Below, piece by piece: positions 34,607-43,467 of a DNA stretch of 64,000 nt (position 1 is the first letter of the stretch; each line of letters opens with the position of its first letter). This DNA comes from Priestia megaterium NBRC 15308 = ATCC 14581 (lineage in GTDB: Bacteria; Bacillota; Bacilli; Bacillales; Bacillaceae_H): the NCBI RefSeq assembly GCF_000832985.1, contig NZ_CP009920.1:868001-932000 (forward strand). Direction: 5' to 3'. A program made the translations under genes and the position numbers. The notes below the pieces were generated by a model. It saw only the letters and a program-made list of their open reading frames with translations. It did no database searches and was not told where the DNA came from.

Positions 34607-34837
34607 TTAGTGAAGACGCTTCTTTTTACTCTCTTTTAACTTCTTAGGCGTAACATCTTTACCTTCTTCGTCCACAACTTTAATCGTATGAAGGTGGTTT
34701 GTCATAGATTGTCGGAAAACTTTTAAATATTCCTGACGTAGCTCTTGCTGTTCTTTCGCTTCAGATTCTGTCAGACCTTCAGCCTTTGCCTTTTTTGAAA
34801 GAGCATTAATACGAGCAAGTTTATCTTTTGATAGCAT
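34607..34837 (-). CDS. ynzC: UPF0291 protein YnzC
   Basis: 76 residues beginning [38 protein letters not shown], a two-helix hairpin that defines the UPF0291/YnzC family. In B. subtilis it belongs to the SOS-induced yneA-yneB-ynzC operon, and the same order is present here. The function is unknown. Confidence 0.92.
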   Translation of the reverse strand: MLSKDKLARINALSKKAKAEGLTESEAKEQQELRQEYLKVFRQSMTNHLHTIKVVDEEGKDVTPKKLKESKKKRLH

Positions 34838-34906
34838 ATAAAACCTATCTCCTTATAATCAATAATTAAAATTACCGAACCGTTCCGGCAACATGTAGTC
34901 ATCTTA

Positions 34907-35608
<702 letters not shown>

Positions 35609-35628
35609 TCAGGAACGACCGTTACACA

Positions 35629-35958
35629 CTACTGTTCAATTGCCACTTGATTATGTAACTCTTTTTTTAAAACAGGAATATATAATTTATCTCCAGGAGA
35701 TAAAGACTGGACAGTGTCTGAGTTTAAGTCATTGACGTCTTCAACCCATTTGACAAATTCATTGGTGGTCAAATGATGGTGATTATGATACTTGTTGGAC
35801 AATTCCCAAAGCGTATCTCCTTTTGTGATAGTAACCGTTGAATATTTGTCTAAATCTACTTTATCCGCTCCTAAAACCAGCGTCAATACATATGTAAGTG
35901 CAGCGATAACTGCAAAAAAAATAGCGTAATGTTTCATAGAATGTAAGAATTGTTGCAT
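35629..35958 (-). CDS. yneA: Cell division suppressor YneA
   Basis: 109 residues: one membrane segment (YAIFFAVIAALTYVLTLVLGA, about 11-31) and a LysM domain (STVTITKGDTLWELSNKYH to LSPGDKLYIPVL). YneA delays septation during the SOS response and is divergently transcribed from lexA. Three SOS boxes lie between the two genes. LysM would anchor it to peptidoglycan outside the membrane. Confidence 0.93.
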   Translation of the reverse strand: MQQFLHSMKHYAIFFAVIAALTYVLTLVLGADKVDLDKYSTVTITKGDTLWELSNKYHNHHHLTTNEFVKWVEDVNDLNSDTVQSLSPGDKLYIPVLKKELHNQVAIEQ

Positions 35959-35976
35959 ATTATGATCCCCCTATCA

Positions 35977-35988
35977 GAATATATGTTC
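35977..35988. promoter_or_regulatory. SOS box 1 (yneA side)
   Basis: GAATATATGTTC matches the Bacillus GAAC-N4-GTTC core with one change in the left half. It lies 19 bases before yneA. Confidence 0.75.
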
Positions 35989-36001
35989 TTATTTTAGTGA
36001 G

Positions 36002-36015
36002 AACATTTGTTTCTG
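36002..36015. promoter_or_regulatory. SOS box 2
   Basis: AGAACATTTGTTTC fits the GAAC-N4-GTTT pattern; it lies in the middle of the yneA-lexA gap. Confidence 0.8.
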
Positions 36016-36031
36016 TCAATGGAATTCTTCG

Positions 36032-36045
36032 AACTTATGTTTGTA
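36032..36045. promoter_or_regulatory. SOS box 3 (lexA side)
   Basis: CGAACTTATGTTTG fits CGAAC-N4-GTTYG fully. It is just upstream of a TATAAT at 36064-36069, so LexA would repress its own gene here. Confidence 0.9.
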
Positions 36046-36104
36046 TATTGACACATCACGTGGTATAATTCACCTAAAGAATAGCTAAAATTGAGGTGAA
36101 AAAT

Positions 36105-36722
36105 ATGAAGCTATCAAAACGTCAACAAGACATACTAGATTTTATTAAGCATGAAGTAAAATTAAAAGGTTATCCGCCTTCTGTTCGTGAGATTGGGGAA
36201 GCGGTAGGATTAGCCTCTAGCTCCACTGTACACGGACATTTAGCTCGTTTAGAAAGCAAAGGGTTAATTCGCAGAGATCCGACAAAACCAAGAGCAATCG
36301 AAGTTCTTCAACTAGACGAAGTAAACATCCCTAAAAGCAATGTCATTAATGTTCCTGTTATCGGTAAAGTAACAGCGGGTCTGCCTATAACAGCCGTTGA
36401 AAATGTGGAAGAATATTTCCCTCTTCCAGATAAATTCGTTTCTCCAGATGATCATGTATTTATGCTTGAAATTATGGGAGAAAGTATGATTGAAGCAGGT
36501 ATTCTAGATGGCGATATGGTAATCGTACGTCAGCAGCAAACAGCTAATAATGGAGATATTGTGGTCGCTATGACCGAAGACAACGAAGCAACGGTAAAAC
36601 GTTTCTTTAAAGAAGAAAATTTCGTTCGTTTACAGCCTGAAAATTCAACGATGGCGCCTATTATTCTTCGCCACGTAACGATTTTAGGAAAAGTAACTGG
36701 TGTGTATCGCACGATTCACTAA
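36105..36722 (+). CDS. lexA: SOS repressor LexA
   Basis: 205 residues from the ATG after TTGAGGTGAAAAAT. An N-terminal winged helix ([44 protein letters not shown]) precedes a C-terminal S24 peptidase domain. The Ala-Gly self-cleavage site lies in KVTAGLP, the catalytic serine in [14 protein letters not shown] and the lysine in ATVKRFF. RecA-stimulated self-cleavage relieves repression of SOS genes; targets in this window include yneA-yneB-ynzC and probably ydjM. Confidence 0.97.
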   Translation: MKLSKRQQDILDFIKHEVKLKGYPPSVREIGEAVGLASSSTVHGHLARLESKGLIRRDPTKPRAIEVLQLDEVNIPKSNVINVPVIGKVTAGLPITAVENVEEYFPLPDKFVSPDDHVFMLEIMGESMIEAGILDGDMVIVRQQQTANNGDIVVAMTEDNEATVKRFFKEENFVRLQPENSTMAPIILRHVTILGKVTGVYRTIH

Positions 36723-36739
36723 TCAGACACTGTATGTAA

Positions 36740-36772
36740 AACCAACTAATCATGATGTTAGTTGGTTTTTTT
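36740..36772 (+). terminator. lexA terminator
   Basis: Ten-base perfect arms AACCAACTAA/TTAGTTGGTT around CATGATG's core, followed by a run of Ts. Confidence 0.9.
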
Positions 36773-36828
36773 ACGTTTGTTTTCTAAAAAAATTGGCATA
36801 TTATAAATGATACGTTGAATCATCGCAG

Positions 36829-36882
36829 GCAGGTAGAACGGTTTTTGTAAATCTTGTTTTACCTTTTTTACTTTCTACCTGC
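36829..36882 (+). promoter_or_regulatory. Candidate attenuator: competing hairpins before the GMN protein
   Basis: GGTAGAAC (36832-36839) can pair with GTTTTACC (36856-36863), which is followed by six Ts, a terminator shape. The same left arm, as GCAGGTAGAA (36829-36838), can instead pair perfectly with TTCTACCTGC (36873-36882). The two folds exclude each other. The stretch lies 50-110 bases before the start of the downstream gene and after the lexA terminator. Hand folding only. Confidence 0.4.
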
Positions 36883-36935
36883 ATTTCCTCGACTCTTACA
36901 AGGAAATACAACCGACTATAAGAAGGATGTAGTTT

Positions 36936-38381
36936 ATGACCAATACACCAAGGAAAACAGAACCATTTCAAACCATTGTACCTACCAAAGCAATGAACAT
37001 GTTTCTTTTTCCTTTTTCCTTTGACCGAAAAAATAAAGAGCAGCTTGTTCATGCACTAGAAGCAAATTTGTTTGAGTTTTTTTCCATTCAAAACAAACAT
37101 GTAGAAAAAGAATACTACGGAGAACAGTATTACGTATCTCATGATAGCTTGGATCAATATTTTCTTCCTTACATTGAATGTATTCTATTCCCTGATTCCT
37201 GCGAAAAAGAAGGCTTGCTTCGATTTTCAAAAAAAATAGACCATACCGTTACGCTACAAACTTCCTCCACCACCGTGTCTAGCAACGTGCTGTCTGTGGA
37301 TGTTTTTTTATGTCCTTTTGAAATTGGCGTCATGACCATTCGCACTGAGATGAGTCATAATCATTACACCTATGATGACATTTTAGAATTCATGAATCAT
37401 TTTCGTGTATTAGAACCGAAGCTTGCTGAAGAGCATGGATCCACCATTACCTATGAACATCATCGCTATAGCAAAGTACAGGATTATATTTTTTCACAGC
37501 TTGCGCCATTTTTGAACGAACACATCAAAAAAGAAGCCACGCGTGAACAGCATGTAGGGAGCCTTCCTTATTTTATCGATGAACGGATGTTTGTATTAAG
37601 TTATGTAACGGTAAATCAAGAGCAAGAGATTAACTCCACAACTTTATTTCGTACTGGGCAGCTAAATAGCTATACGCCTGACGGGAAACCGTTTATCTCT
37701 GCACACAACCACGAGTATATTAAAACGTATAATACCAAACACGTGTACTCCAGATGGGCTCCTGAAACCTATTACGTTATAACAGACCATGTGTTTTCGT
37801 GTATTTCTAAATCGACAGACTCTAAAACGGATCAGCTTTTGATGAATCATCTATTTGGCCAGCATTACTATAATTTATTTTTGCATTTTTTCTATAAAAT
37901 CGTGTTGCTAAAACTATCTTATGAGTATTCTCAGCTCACGTTTCATAAAAATTCAGAGGGCATTGAGCGACTAATCCGCTCTATTACCGTATTTTCAGGT
38001 AAATATTTATTTTTAGAAATTAGCTCTCGCACAGAAGGTCAAGAGTTTTCTGAGCTCTTTAAAAAAATCTTCCACATCAATTCTCTTTATCAAGAAGTCA
38101 AAGAAACCCTTGGTACTTTGTATCAAAATCAAGAGAAAATCGCGGCCAAGCGTCACAATTACTTATTATTAATTTTAACGATTTATACCGTTCTTTCCGG
38201 TATTTACGGAATGAATTTAGTTATTAGCAAGCTAAAGGGAAACATCAATTGGGATAGTATGAAGCAGTTTTCTATCTTTGAATATATCGCTTTAATAGTA
38301 GCTCTATCAGGAATTCTGATCAGCATTAGTCTCGGAGTGAGCTCCCTATGGAATTTATTAAAAGATCGATTTAAAACATAA
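36936..38381 (+). CDS. Divergent two-TM GMN protein (CorA-like)
   Basis: 481 residues. A long soluble N-terminal part (about 1-400) has no motif I recognise. It ends in a coiled-coil region (KETLGTLYQNQEKIAAKRH) followed by two membrane segments (YLLLILTIYTVLSGIYGMNLV and IFEYIALIVALSGILISISLGV). The GMN triplet at the end of the first segment, a preceding coiled coil and a C-terminal pair of membrane helices are the layout of the CorA/GMN metal transporters. Length exceeds that of typical CorA (about 320). The start follows AGAAGGATGTAGTTT. Transport of Mg2+ or another divalent ion is inference from architecture only. Confidence 0.65.
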   Translation: MTNTPRKTEPFQTIVPTKAMNMFLFPFSFDRKNKEQLVHALEANLFEFFSIQNKHVEKEYYGEQYYVSHDSLDQYFLPYIECILFPDSCEKEGLLRFSKKIDHTVTLQTSSTTVSSNVLSVDVFLCPFEIGVMTIRTEMSHNHYTYDDILEFMNHFRVLEPKLAEEHGSTITYEHHRYSKVQDYIFSQLAPFLNEHIKKEATREQHVGSLPYFIDERMFVLSYVTVNQEQEINSTTLFRTGQLNSYTPDGKPFISAHNHEYIKTYNTKHVYSRWAPETYYVITDHVFSCISKSTDSKTDQLLMNHLFGQHYYNLFLHFFYKIVLLKLSYEYSQLTFHKNSEGIERLIRSITVFSGKYLFLEISSRTEGQEFSELFKKIFHINSLYQEVKETLGTLYQNQEKIAAKRHNYLLLILTIYTVLSGIYGMNLVISKLKGNINWDSMKQFSIFEYIALIVALSGILISISLGVSSLWNLLKDRFKT

Positions 38382-38489
38382 AAGCTGTTCGCACCAGAGA
38401 ATACACATTTAAAAAGAGAAGAGGTCGAGACATAACTCCCTCTCCAATCTACAGACGAACAAATCGGATACATGAGCTAGTAGGAGTCG

Positions 38490-38690
38490 CTTGTTACACC
38501 GCTGGTGATTTCTGAGCAAGACTTCGCTTTCCGCGGGCGGCCGGTGAGCTTCAGCAGGAGTCTTCGCCTGCCCTTCAATCAACTGCTAGAAGCAACTAAA
38601 AACATGAAGCCTACGGTCACCATACCAATAAAAAAATCCGAACGAATTGGATTCTCCATCAAGAATCTGGATTGATCGTTCGGATCTTCT
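38490..38690 (-). repeat. Terminator-bearing intergenic repeat, copy B (shortened)
   Basis: This copy occupies the 343-base gap between the GMN gene and the CDF gene. On the minus strand it starts about 39 bases after the CDF stop with arms ATCCGAACGA/TCGTTCGGAT (inner AGATTC/GAATCC) followed by TTTTTTTATTGG. The GC-rich body follows, but about 50 bases present in copies A and C are missing between GCAGGAGTC and GCCCGCGG. The orientation matches the other copies. Confidence 0.78.
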
Positions 38691-38724
38691 TCAATTAAAA
38701 TAATTTTGTCCAAACCTCTTCTTT

Positions 38725-39702
38725 TTATTCTTTTTGAAGCTGTAAATCACTTGGCGCCCAGTCCGGAATTCCATCATCTTCATCAAATTCAATAATGACA
38801 TCCGTTACTCCTTTTTCCTGTAAAATACGATTTTCCAGACGATCTTTAATGTCATCAGCTTCTGCCACTGTTAAAGAAGGATCAATTTCTACTTTTAATT
38901 CAACGTGAAGCTCTTCTCCTTCTTTCATCACCATTAATGTTTGAATATCACGCACTTGTACATCTTGCATGACAATCGCGCCAATTTTTATTTCCATTTC
39001 TTTATCTGCTTCACCAAGCGCTCCAGCAGCATTATCTAAAAATACTCGTCCTACCACAAAAAACATCATAAGCCCAATTAAAATAGAAGCAATTCCTTCA
39101 GCTTGGTGAAAAGGTGTAAACCGTGAAATGAAAACGGCTATTAACGCCAATACGCCTCCTCCAGTAGCTACCAGATCTTCCATAAAGACCAGCTTGGTTG
39201 CTGGCTTTGCTTTCCTTAAATGAACAAAGCTTTGGGTAAAAACATTGACCTCTGCAGTATTCATTCCGACATCGTGCAAAATTTCTTTCATTGCCTTAAA
39301 TAGGACAAACATCTCAAGTAACACCGAGATGCCAAGTACTGCAATATTTAAAATAAAGCCTGAAGACTTCGTGGGATGAAGAATATGGTGATATCCTTCT
39401 TTAATCGTTTCAAACGCCATAATCCCTACTACAAGAACTGCTCCTAATAGAACAAGATTAACCAATCGGCCGAAACCGTTTGGAAATCGTTTGGTCGGGG
39501 CTTTTTTACTTAATGCCGAACCTATAAAGACAAAAAACTGATTAGCTGCATCGCCTAAGCTGTGCATCGTTTCAGCAAACATTGCTACATTCCCTGTTAA
39601 AGCGAAGGCAATACCTTTAATGATAGAGATAATGGTATTAACTACAGCGGCCATGATGGCTGATTTATTTCCCTTTCGCAACAATTTAATTAATTCACTC
39701 AT
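38725..39702 (-). CDS. Cation diffusion facilitator transporter
   Basis: 325 residues with about six membrane segments and a cytosolic C-terminal domain (from about 235). CDF marks are AMFAETMHSLGDAANQFFVFIG in the second segment and LVFMEDLVATGGGVLALIAVF in the fifth. The histidine/aspartate residues normally bind Zn2+ or a similar ion exchanged for protons. Closest in style to B. subtilis YdbO and the SLC30A9 branch. The metal is not determined. It is monocistronic, with repeat copy B as probable terminator. Confidence 0.88.
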   Translation of the reverse strand: MSELIKLLRKGNKSAIMAAVVNTIISIIKGIAFALTGNVAMFAETMHSLGDAANQFFVFIGSALSKKAPTKRFPNGFGRLVNLVLLGAVLVVGIMAFETIKEGYHHILHPTKSSGFILNIAVLGISVLLEMFVLFKAMKEILHDVGMNTAEVNVFTQSFVHLRKAKPATKLVFMEDLVATGGGVLALIAVFISRFTPFHQAEGIASILIGLMMFFVVGRVFLDNAAGALGEADKEMEIKIGAIVMQDVQVRDIQTLMVMKEGEELHVELKVEIDPSLTVAEADDIKDRLENRILQEKGVTDVIIEFDEDDGIPDWAPSDLQLQKE

Positions 39703-39768
39703 ACAATCCCTCCGTTTGCGCCTTTGATGAGATTCGATTACGGTTAGTGTATGTGAATTTAAAAATTA

Positions 39769-39798
39769 AAAACCTCCAACATACAAGTTGGAGGTTTT
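39769..39798 (-). terminator. kimA terminator
   Basis: Twelve-base perfect arms AAAACCTCCAAC/GTTGGAGGTTTT around a 6-base loop; 14 bases after the kimA stop codon. Confidence 0.9.
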
Positions 39799-39811
39799 TA
39801 GTCATGTTTCA

Positions 39812-41638
39812 TTATTTTTTAAAACGGTACGGTACAGTTGTAACAATTACATTTTTACGGTAAAGCAAATGTGCTTTTAACAACAGACTGGACTGATTGT
39901 GAAGGATATTTTGCCAGCTTTTTTTCGTAATGAATTGCGGAATAACGACCGTAATAGCCATATTATTTTCCCGAGCTTTTTCCTCAGCCATATCGATGAA
40001 TCGAAACAGCGGCCGAACTAAGCTGCGGTATTGAGAATGAAACGTAACAATACGAATATCAGGCTGCCACTTCTCCCACTTCTCTTCCATTCTCTTTTCG
40101 CTTTCTCGATCAAAGGCCACATGCACTGCAATAACGGTATCGCCAATCGTTCTTGCATAATTTAATGAATTTTCTACTACCTTTGTCATTCCTGCTACAG
40201 GAACAATGACCACACTTCCTTCAAGCTTTCCAATCTTTTCTCCTTGCTTAATGCGAAGCTGCTCTCCTACCGCTTCATAATGCGTATGAATTCGATGGAA
40301 AATATAGACAATAACCGGTAAGAAAATGAGCACGGACCATACTTGTGAAAACTTCGTTGTAAACAAAATAATTAGCACCGTTAAGGTAATGAGGGCACCA
40401 ATTAAGTTAATGGTTAGCTTCCCTTGCCAGCCGGCCGGCTTTTCTCTAAGCCATTTGACAATCATGCCTGTTTGAGAAAGCGTAAATGGAATAAACACCC
40501 CGACTGCATAAAGAGGAATTAATTGTTCAGTCGCTCCTTTAAAAGCTACAATTAAGACAATAGAAGCAATTCCAAGGGTCACAATTCCATTTGAATAGCC
40601 TAATCGATCGCCACGAATTTGAAACATTCTTGGCATGTATTTATCAGACGATAAGTTGACAGCCAGCAAAGGGAAAGCTGAAAAGCCCGTATTCGCCGCT
40701 AGCACTAGAATTAGAGCTGTTGTGCCTTGAATAAAATAATAAAATCCATTTCGTCCAAACACACTCGATGCAATTTGTGATACAACCGTTTCATCTGCTT
40801 TTGGAGAAATGCCAAGCCAATAAGCTAAAAACGTGATGCCAGAAAATAAAACGGCTAAAATACCGCCCATCAGCATTAATGTATGAACAGCATTTTTTGC
40901 ACCTGGCTCTTTAAAGTTAGGCACTGCATTTGAAATAGCTTCTACACCTGTCAATGCGGAACAGCCTGATGAAAAAGCTTTTAATAATAAAAACAAACTA
41001 ATACCTGGCACTACTGTACCGAGAGATGGATGCAGCTCAGGTGAAACTTGACCCGTCGCTATTTTAAATAAGCCTACCGCTATTAACAAAATAAGAGCAA
41101 TAACAAATAAATAAACCGGATAAGCTAATACGGAAGCGGATTCTGTTACACCACGTAAATTTAAGACGGTAATAAAAATCACCAGCAAACACGCAATTAC
41201 TACATTGTAATGATGCAGCGCGGGAAAAGCCGAAGTTAAAGCATCGGTTCCTGCTGAAACACTCACAGCAACTGTTAAAATATAATCCACCAACAATGAT
41301 CCCCCAGCGATAAGCCCGGGATTTTCCCCTAAATTGGTTTTCGAAACAATATAAGCTCCTCCGCCTTGCGGATACGCATAAATAATTTGGCGATATGAAA
41401 GAATTAAAGCCGTCAGCAGAACCAATACCCCAAGCGCAATTGGAATCGAATACCAATAGGCAAGGACGCCGACTGTTGCAAGTACAATCAAAATTTGTTC
41501 TGTTCCATAAGCCACTGAAGATAAGGCATCTGATGATAAAATAGCCAGTGCTTTAAGCTTACTAAGTTTTTGGTCGCCTAACTCTTTTGTTTTAAGCGGC
41601 TTTCCAATCAATAATCTTTTGAGAACTGAATAGTTCAC
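39812..41638 (-). CDS. kimA: Potassium importer KimA (YdaO)
   Basis: 608 residues. The APC-superfamily transporter domain has about 12 membrane segments, from SSVAYGTEQILIVLA to IIVYIFHRIHTHY. A cytosolic C-terminal domain of about 150 residues includes GSVVIVPVAGMTKVVENSLNYAR. KimA imports K+ with H+ and is the gene controlled by the ydaO c-di-AMP riboswitch in B. subtilis (607 residues there). The same riboswitch precedes this gene, which makes the assignment firm. High c-di-AMP, signalling enough K+, should end transcription early. Confidence 0.95.
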   Translation of the reverse strand: MNYSVLKRLLIGKPLKTKELGDQKLSKLKALAILSSDALSSVAYGTEQILIVLATVGVLAYWYSIPIALGVLVLLTALILSYRQIIYAYPQGGGAYIVSKTNLGENPGLIAGGSLLVDYILTVAVSVSAGTDALTSAFPALHHYNVVIACLLVIFITVLNLRGVTESASVLAYPVYLFVIALILLIAVGLFKIATGQVSPELHPSLGTVVPGISLFLLLKAFSSGCSALTGVEAISNAVPNFKEPGAKNAVHTLMLMGGILAVLFSGITFLAYWLGISPKADETVVSQIASSVFGRNGFYYFIQGTTALILVLAANTGFSAFPLLAVNLSSDKYMPRMFQIRGDRLGYSNGIVTLGIASIVLIVAFKGATEQLIPLYAVGVFIPFTLSQTGMIVKWLREKPAGWQGKLTINLIGALITLTVLIILFTTKFSQVWSVLIFLPVIVYIFHRIHTHYEAVGEQLRIKQGEKIGKLEGSVVIVPVAGMTKVVENSLNYARTIGDTVIAVHVAFDRESEKRMEEKWEKWQPDIRIVTFHSQYRSLVRPLFRFIDMAEEKARENNMAITVVIPQFITKKSWQNILHNQSSLLLKAHLLYRKNVIVTTVPYRFKK

Positions 41639-41757
41639 GTAATTTCCCTCCGATGATTGCTTAGCTACTATTTACTGTTCATTGCTAAGCTCCGTTACAA
41701 GTTCATAAATAAGTGATATTATCCCTAAAAAGTACCTTTTTATGTTAAAAAAGCGCA

Positions 41758-41786
41758 CAAAAAAAACACTAAGGGTTCTCAGCGTT
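41758..41786 (-). terminator. Riboswitch-controlled terminator of kimA
   Basis: On the minus strand, ACGCTGAG pairs with CTTAGTGT (two G-T pairs) around AACC and is followed by eight Ts. It lies between the riboswitch and the kimA start. Confidence 0.85.
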
Positions 41787-41814
41787 TTTACACAGCTTAA
41801 ACCTCCTCTCCAAA

Positions 41815-41935
41815 ACGCTTATGGGGTTAGCTGTCGGATTCGGGCTATGAGAGTAGCCCTACCTTTTAAAAAAAGGATTCACCCCAAGTGACAATGCACA
41901 AATTTGGGTCCCCCACTTCTGACGAATTAAGCGAT
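41815..41935 (-). promoter_or_regulatory. ydaO-type c-di-AMP riboswitch
   Basis: On the minus strand the outer stem CGCTTAAT...CATAAGCG encloses the family's conserved blocks: GGGGGACCCAA, GTGCA, TTGGGGTGAAT, GGTAGGGC, and CCGAATCCGACAGCTAACCCC. Order and spacing match the ydaO/yuaA class. It precedes a terminator and kimA, the classical arrangement in which ligand binding turns the gene off. Confidence 0.95.
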
Positions 41936-42012
41936 AACAGGTCAATATAATTTTCGGTTAAAGGGTATGATCGATAACATGTTTCTTTCATAACTATCCT
42001 TTGTTCTTAGAT

Positions 42013-42041
42013 AATATACTCCCGTACAAATGGTTTGTAAA
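42013..42041 (-). promoter_or_regulatory. Sigma-A promoter of kimA
   Basis: TTTACA (42041-42036) and TATATT (42018-42013) on the minus strand are 17 bases apart, upstream of the riboswitch. The leader would be about 365 bases. Confidence 0.7.
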
Positions 42042-42097
42042 GCATTATTTTACGTAAACCATAAAATAGTGCTTAAGGCACTTTTAACAGAAAAACA

Positions 42098-42131
42098 AAA
42101 GGTCTTCTGCCCGCGTACAGAAGACTTTTTT
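42098..42131 (-). terminator. Amidase gene terminator
   Basis: Arms AAGTCTTCTG and CAGAAGACTT (one mismatch) with an 8-base loop lie just after the amidase stop, with Ts following on the minus strand. Confidence 0.85.
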
Positions 42132-42134
42132 GCT

Positions 42135-43193
42135 TTAACTTTTTGCTTTTAAAACGGCTGCTAGCTTGTTTTTCGTTTGAGGACCATAAATGCCATCCAC
42201 ATCATAAGGAAGATACACAAGCTGAAAACGTCTGACTGCATCTTTCGTTTGAACTCCATATATTCCGTCTACTGACCCTACTTTAAAATTAACTGCGTTT
42301 AATGCTTTTTGAAGCTGTTTCACGGCTTCTCCAGAATCACCTTGTTTTAAAATTCCATTTGGAAGTGGATATTGTTCCGAAGGTGGAGTTGGTGACGGTG
42401 TTGGAGATGGGTTTGGTGAAGTTCCTGAAGGAATAACAATTGTTTTTCCAACCTGTAGGGTTAAAGGATCAGAAAGCCCTTTATTTGCTTCTTGCAGCGC
42501 TTGTACTGTTATTCCGTACTTCTGTGCAATACTGTACAGCGTATCTCCTTGCTTGATCGTATACGTTTTTGTACCTGGTTCAGAAGGTGATGGATTTGGT
42601 GTCGGTGTCGGTGTTGGAGATGGTGATGGATTTGGAACTGCACGCCGAGGTAAATTTAAATATACGGCAATTCCTTTAGCATACGATTCACCCATACTTT
42701 TTAAAAAAGCTTCATTTTGAAGAAGTGCTGCATCGGCGCTCCTATCAATAAAAGCTATTTCAGTGAGTACTGCAGGCATATTTGTTAAGCGAAGCACCGC
42801 ATAATTGGCTGATTTTCGTCCGCGATTCGGATGATTATACGACAGCAGCGTTGGCTGTACTTGACCGTGCACAATCGATTGAAACGTTTTACTGGCATTG
42901 CTAGCGCTTCTATAAACATAATCTTCGTATCCTGTTCCTCCACCGGCATTTACGTGAATAGACATAAACGCATCTGCGCCCCACGAATTAGCTTGAGAAG
43001 CTCGCTGAGATAACGATAAAAAAACATCTGTGGTACGAGTGGTTTTAATCGTAAAATCACTGTACATGCTATTTAAATAGCTTATTAAATATTGTTGAAT
43101 TTTTAAAACTAAGTTTTTTTCATACAGTCCGTTCGCTCCAACTGCTCCTACATCTGCCCCACCATGTCCTGCATCAAGATAGATTTTTTTCAT
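42135..43193 (-). CDS. N-acetylmuramoyl-L-alanine amidase with LysM and PG-binding domains
   Basis: 352 residues. An Amidase_3 zinc domain (1-180) has IYLDAGHGGADVGAVG, the glutamate in YEKNLVLKIQQYL, SIHVNAGGG and VLTEIAFID. A Ser/Thr-Pro linker, a LysM domain (about 211-255, TYTIKQGDTLYSIAQKYG), a second Pro-rich linker and a peptidoglycan_binding_1 domain (about 278-345, LKQGDSGEAVKQLQKAL) follow. It cuts the amide bond between MurNAc and the peptide. There is no signal peptide: the catalytic domain starts at residue 3. That resembles CwlC/CwlH-type enzymes made in the mother cell late in sporulation, or endolysins; no phage genes are nearby. Confidence 0.92.
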   Translation of the reverse strand: MKKIYLDAGHGGADVGAVGANGLYEKNLVLKIQQYLISYLNSMYSDFTIKTTRTTDVFLSLSQRASQANSWGADAFMSIHVNAGGGTGYEDYVYRSASNASKTFQSIVHGQVQPTLLSYNHPNRGRKSANYAVLRLTNMPAVLTEIAFIDRSADAALLQNEAFLKSMGESYAKGIAVYLNLPRRAVPNPSPSPTPTPTPNPSPSEPGTKTYTIKQGDTLYSIAQKYGITVQALQEANKGLSDPLTLQVGKTIVIPSGTSPNPSPTPSPTPPSEQYPLPNGILKQGDSGEAVKQLQKALNAVNFKVGSVDGIYGVQTKDAVRRFQLVYLPYDVDGIYGPQTKNKLAAVLKAKS

Positions 43194-43274
43194 GTTACTT
43201 GTCCCTCCTTATTGTTAACATATGCACGAGCGAAAAAAGTGCTACGTATACTAGCCTACCAGGTGAAAAATCAC

Positions 43275-43386
43275 TAAAAAAAGACCCGCTGCCTAATGGT
43301 AACGGGTTATTCTGCTTTATAGACAGAATACTGAATAAGGGTAGCTCTCAAGGAGTGACAGCTATATGCAGAGTGTTGATTTGTTG
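43275..43386 (-). ncRNA. Candidate Fur-controlled small RNA (FsrA-like)
   Basis: About 110 bases on the minus strand run from a promoter covered by a perfect Fur box to a terminator (ACCCG...CGGGT then TCTTTTTTT, 43276-43305). No open frame with a ribosome site is present. It contains CACTCCTTGAGAG and TACCCTTATT; the CTCCTT stretch is complementary to Shine-Dalgarno sequences, as expected of an iron-sparing regulator such as B. subtilis FsrA. The locus differs from fsrA of B. subtilis as I remember it. Identity is inference from promoter, size, terminator and anti-SD motif. Confidence 0.55.
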
Positions 43387-43391
43387 ATTGA

Positions 43392-43419
43392 ATGATAATA
43401 ATTATCATTTTCATTTAAA
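43392..43419 (-). promoter_or_regulatory. Promoter with perfect Fur box for the small RNA
   Basis: TTTAAA (43419-43414) and TATCAT (43397-43392) are 16 bases apart on the minus strand. The perfect 7-1-7 operator TGATAATAATTATCA (43393-43407) overlaps the -10 and the spacer. Confidence 0.8.
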
Positions 43420-43467
43420 GTATACACTATGAGGAAAGTTTTGTCTATTTTATTATTAGATTTGGAG

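Noticed and set aside
42135-43193. Amidase as part of a prophage lysis cassette
   Set aside because: No holin, phage structural or integrase genes are nearby; the neighbours are ordinary chromosomal genes.
43199-43387. Plus-strand 62-codon frame across the small-RNA region
   Set aside because: No ribosome site; the minus-strand promoter, Fur box and terminator explain the sequence better.
43302-43416. 35-codon minus-strand frame overlapping the Fur box
   Set aside because: Its ATG lies inside the promoter and would precede the transcription start; no ribosome site.
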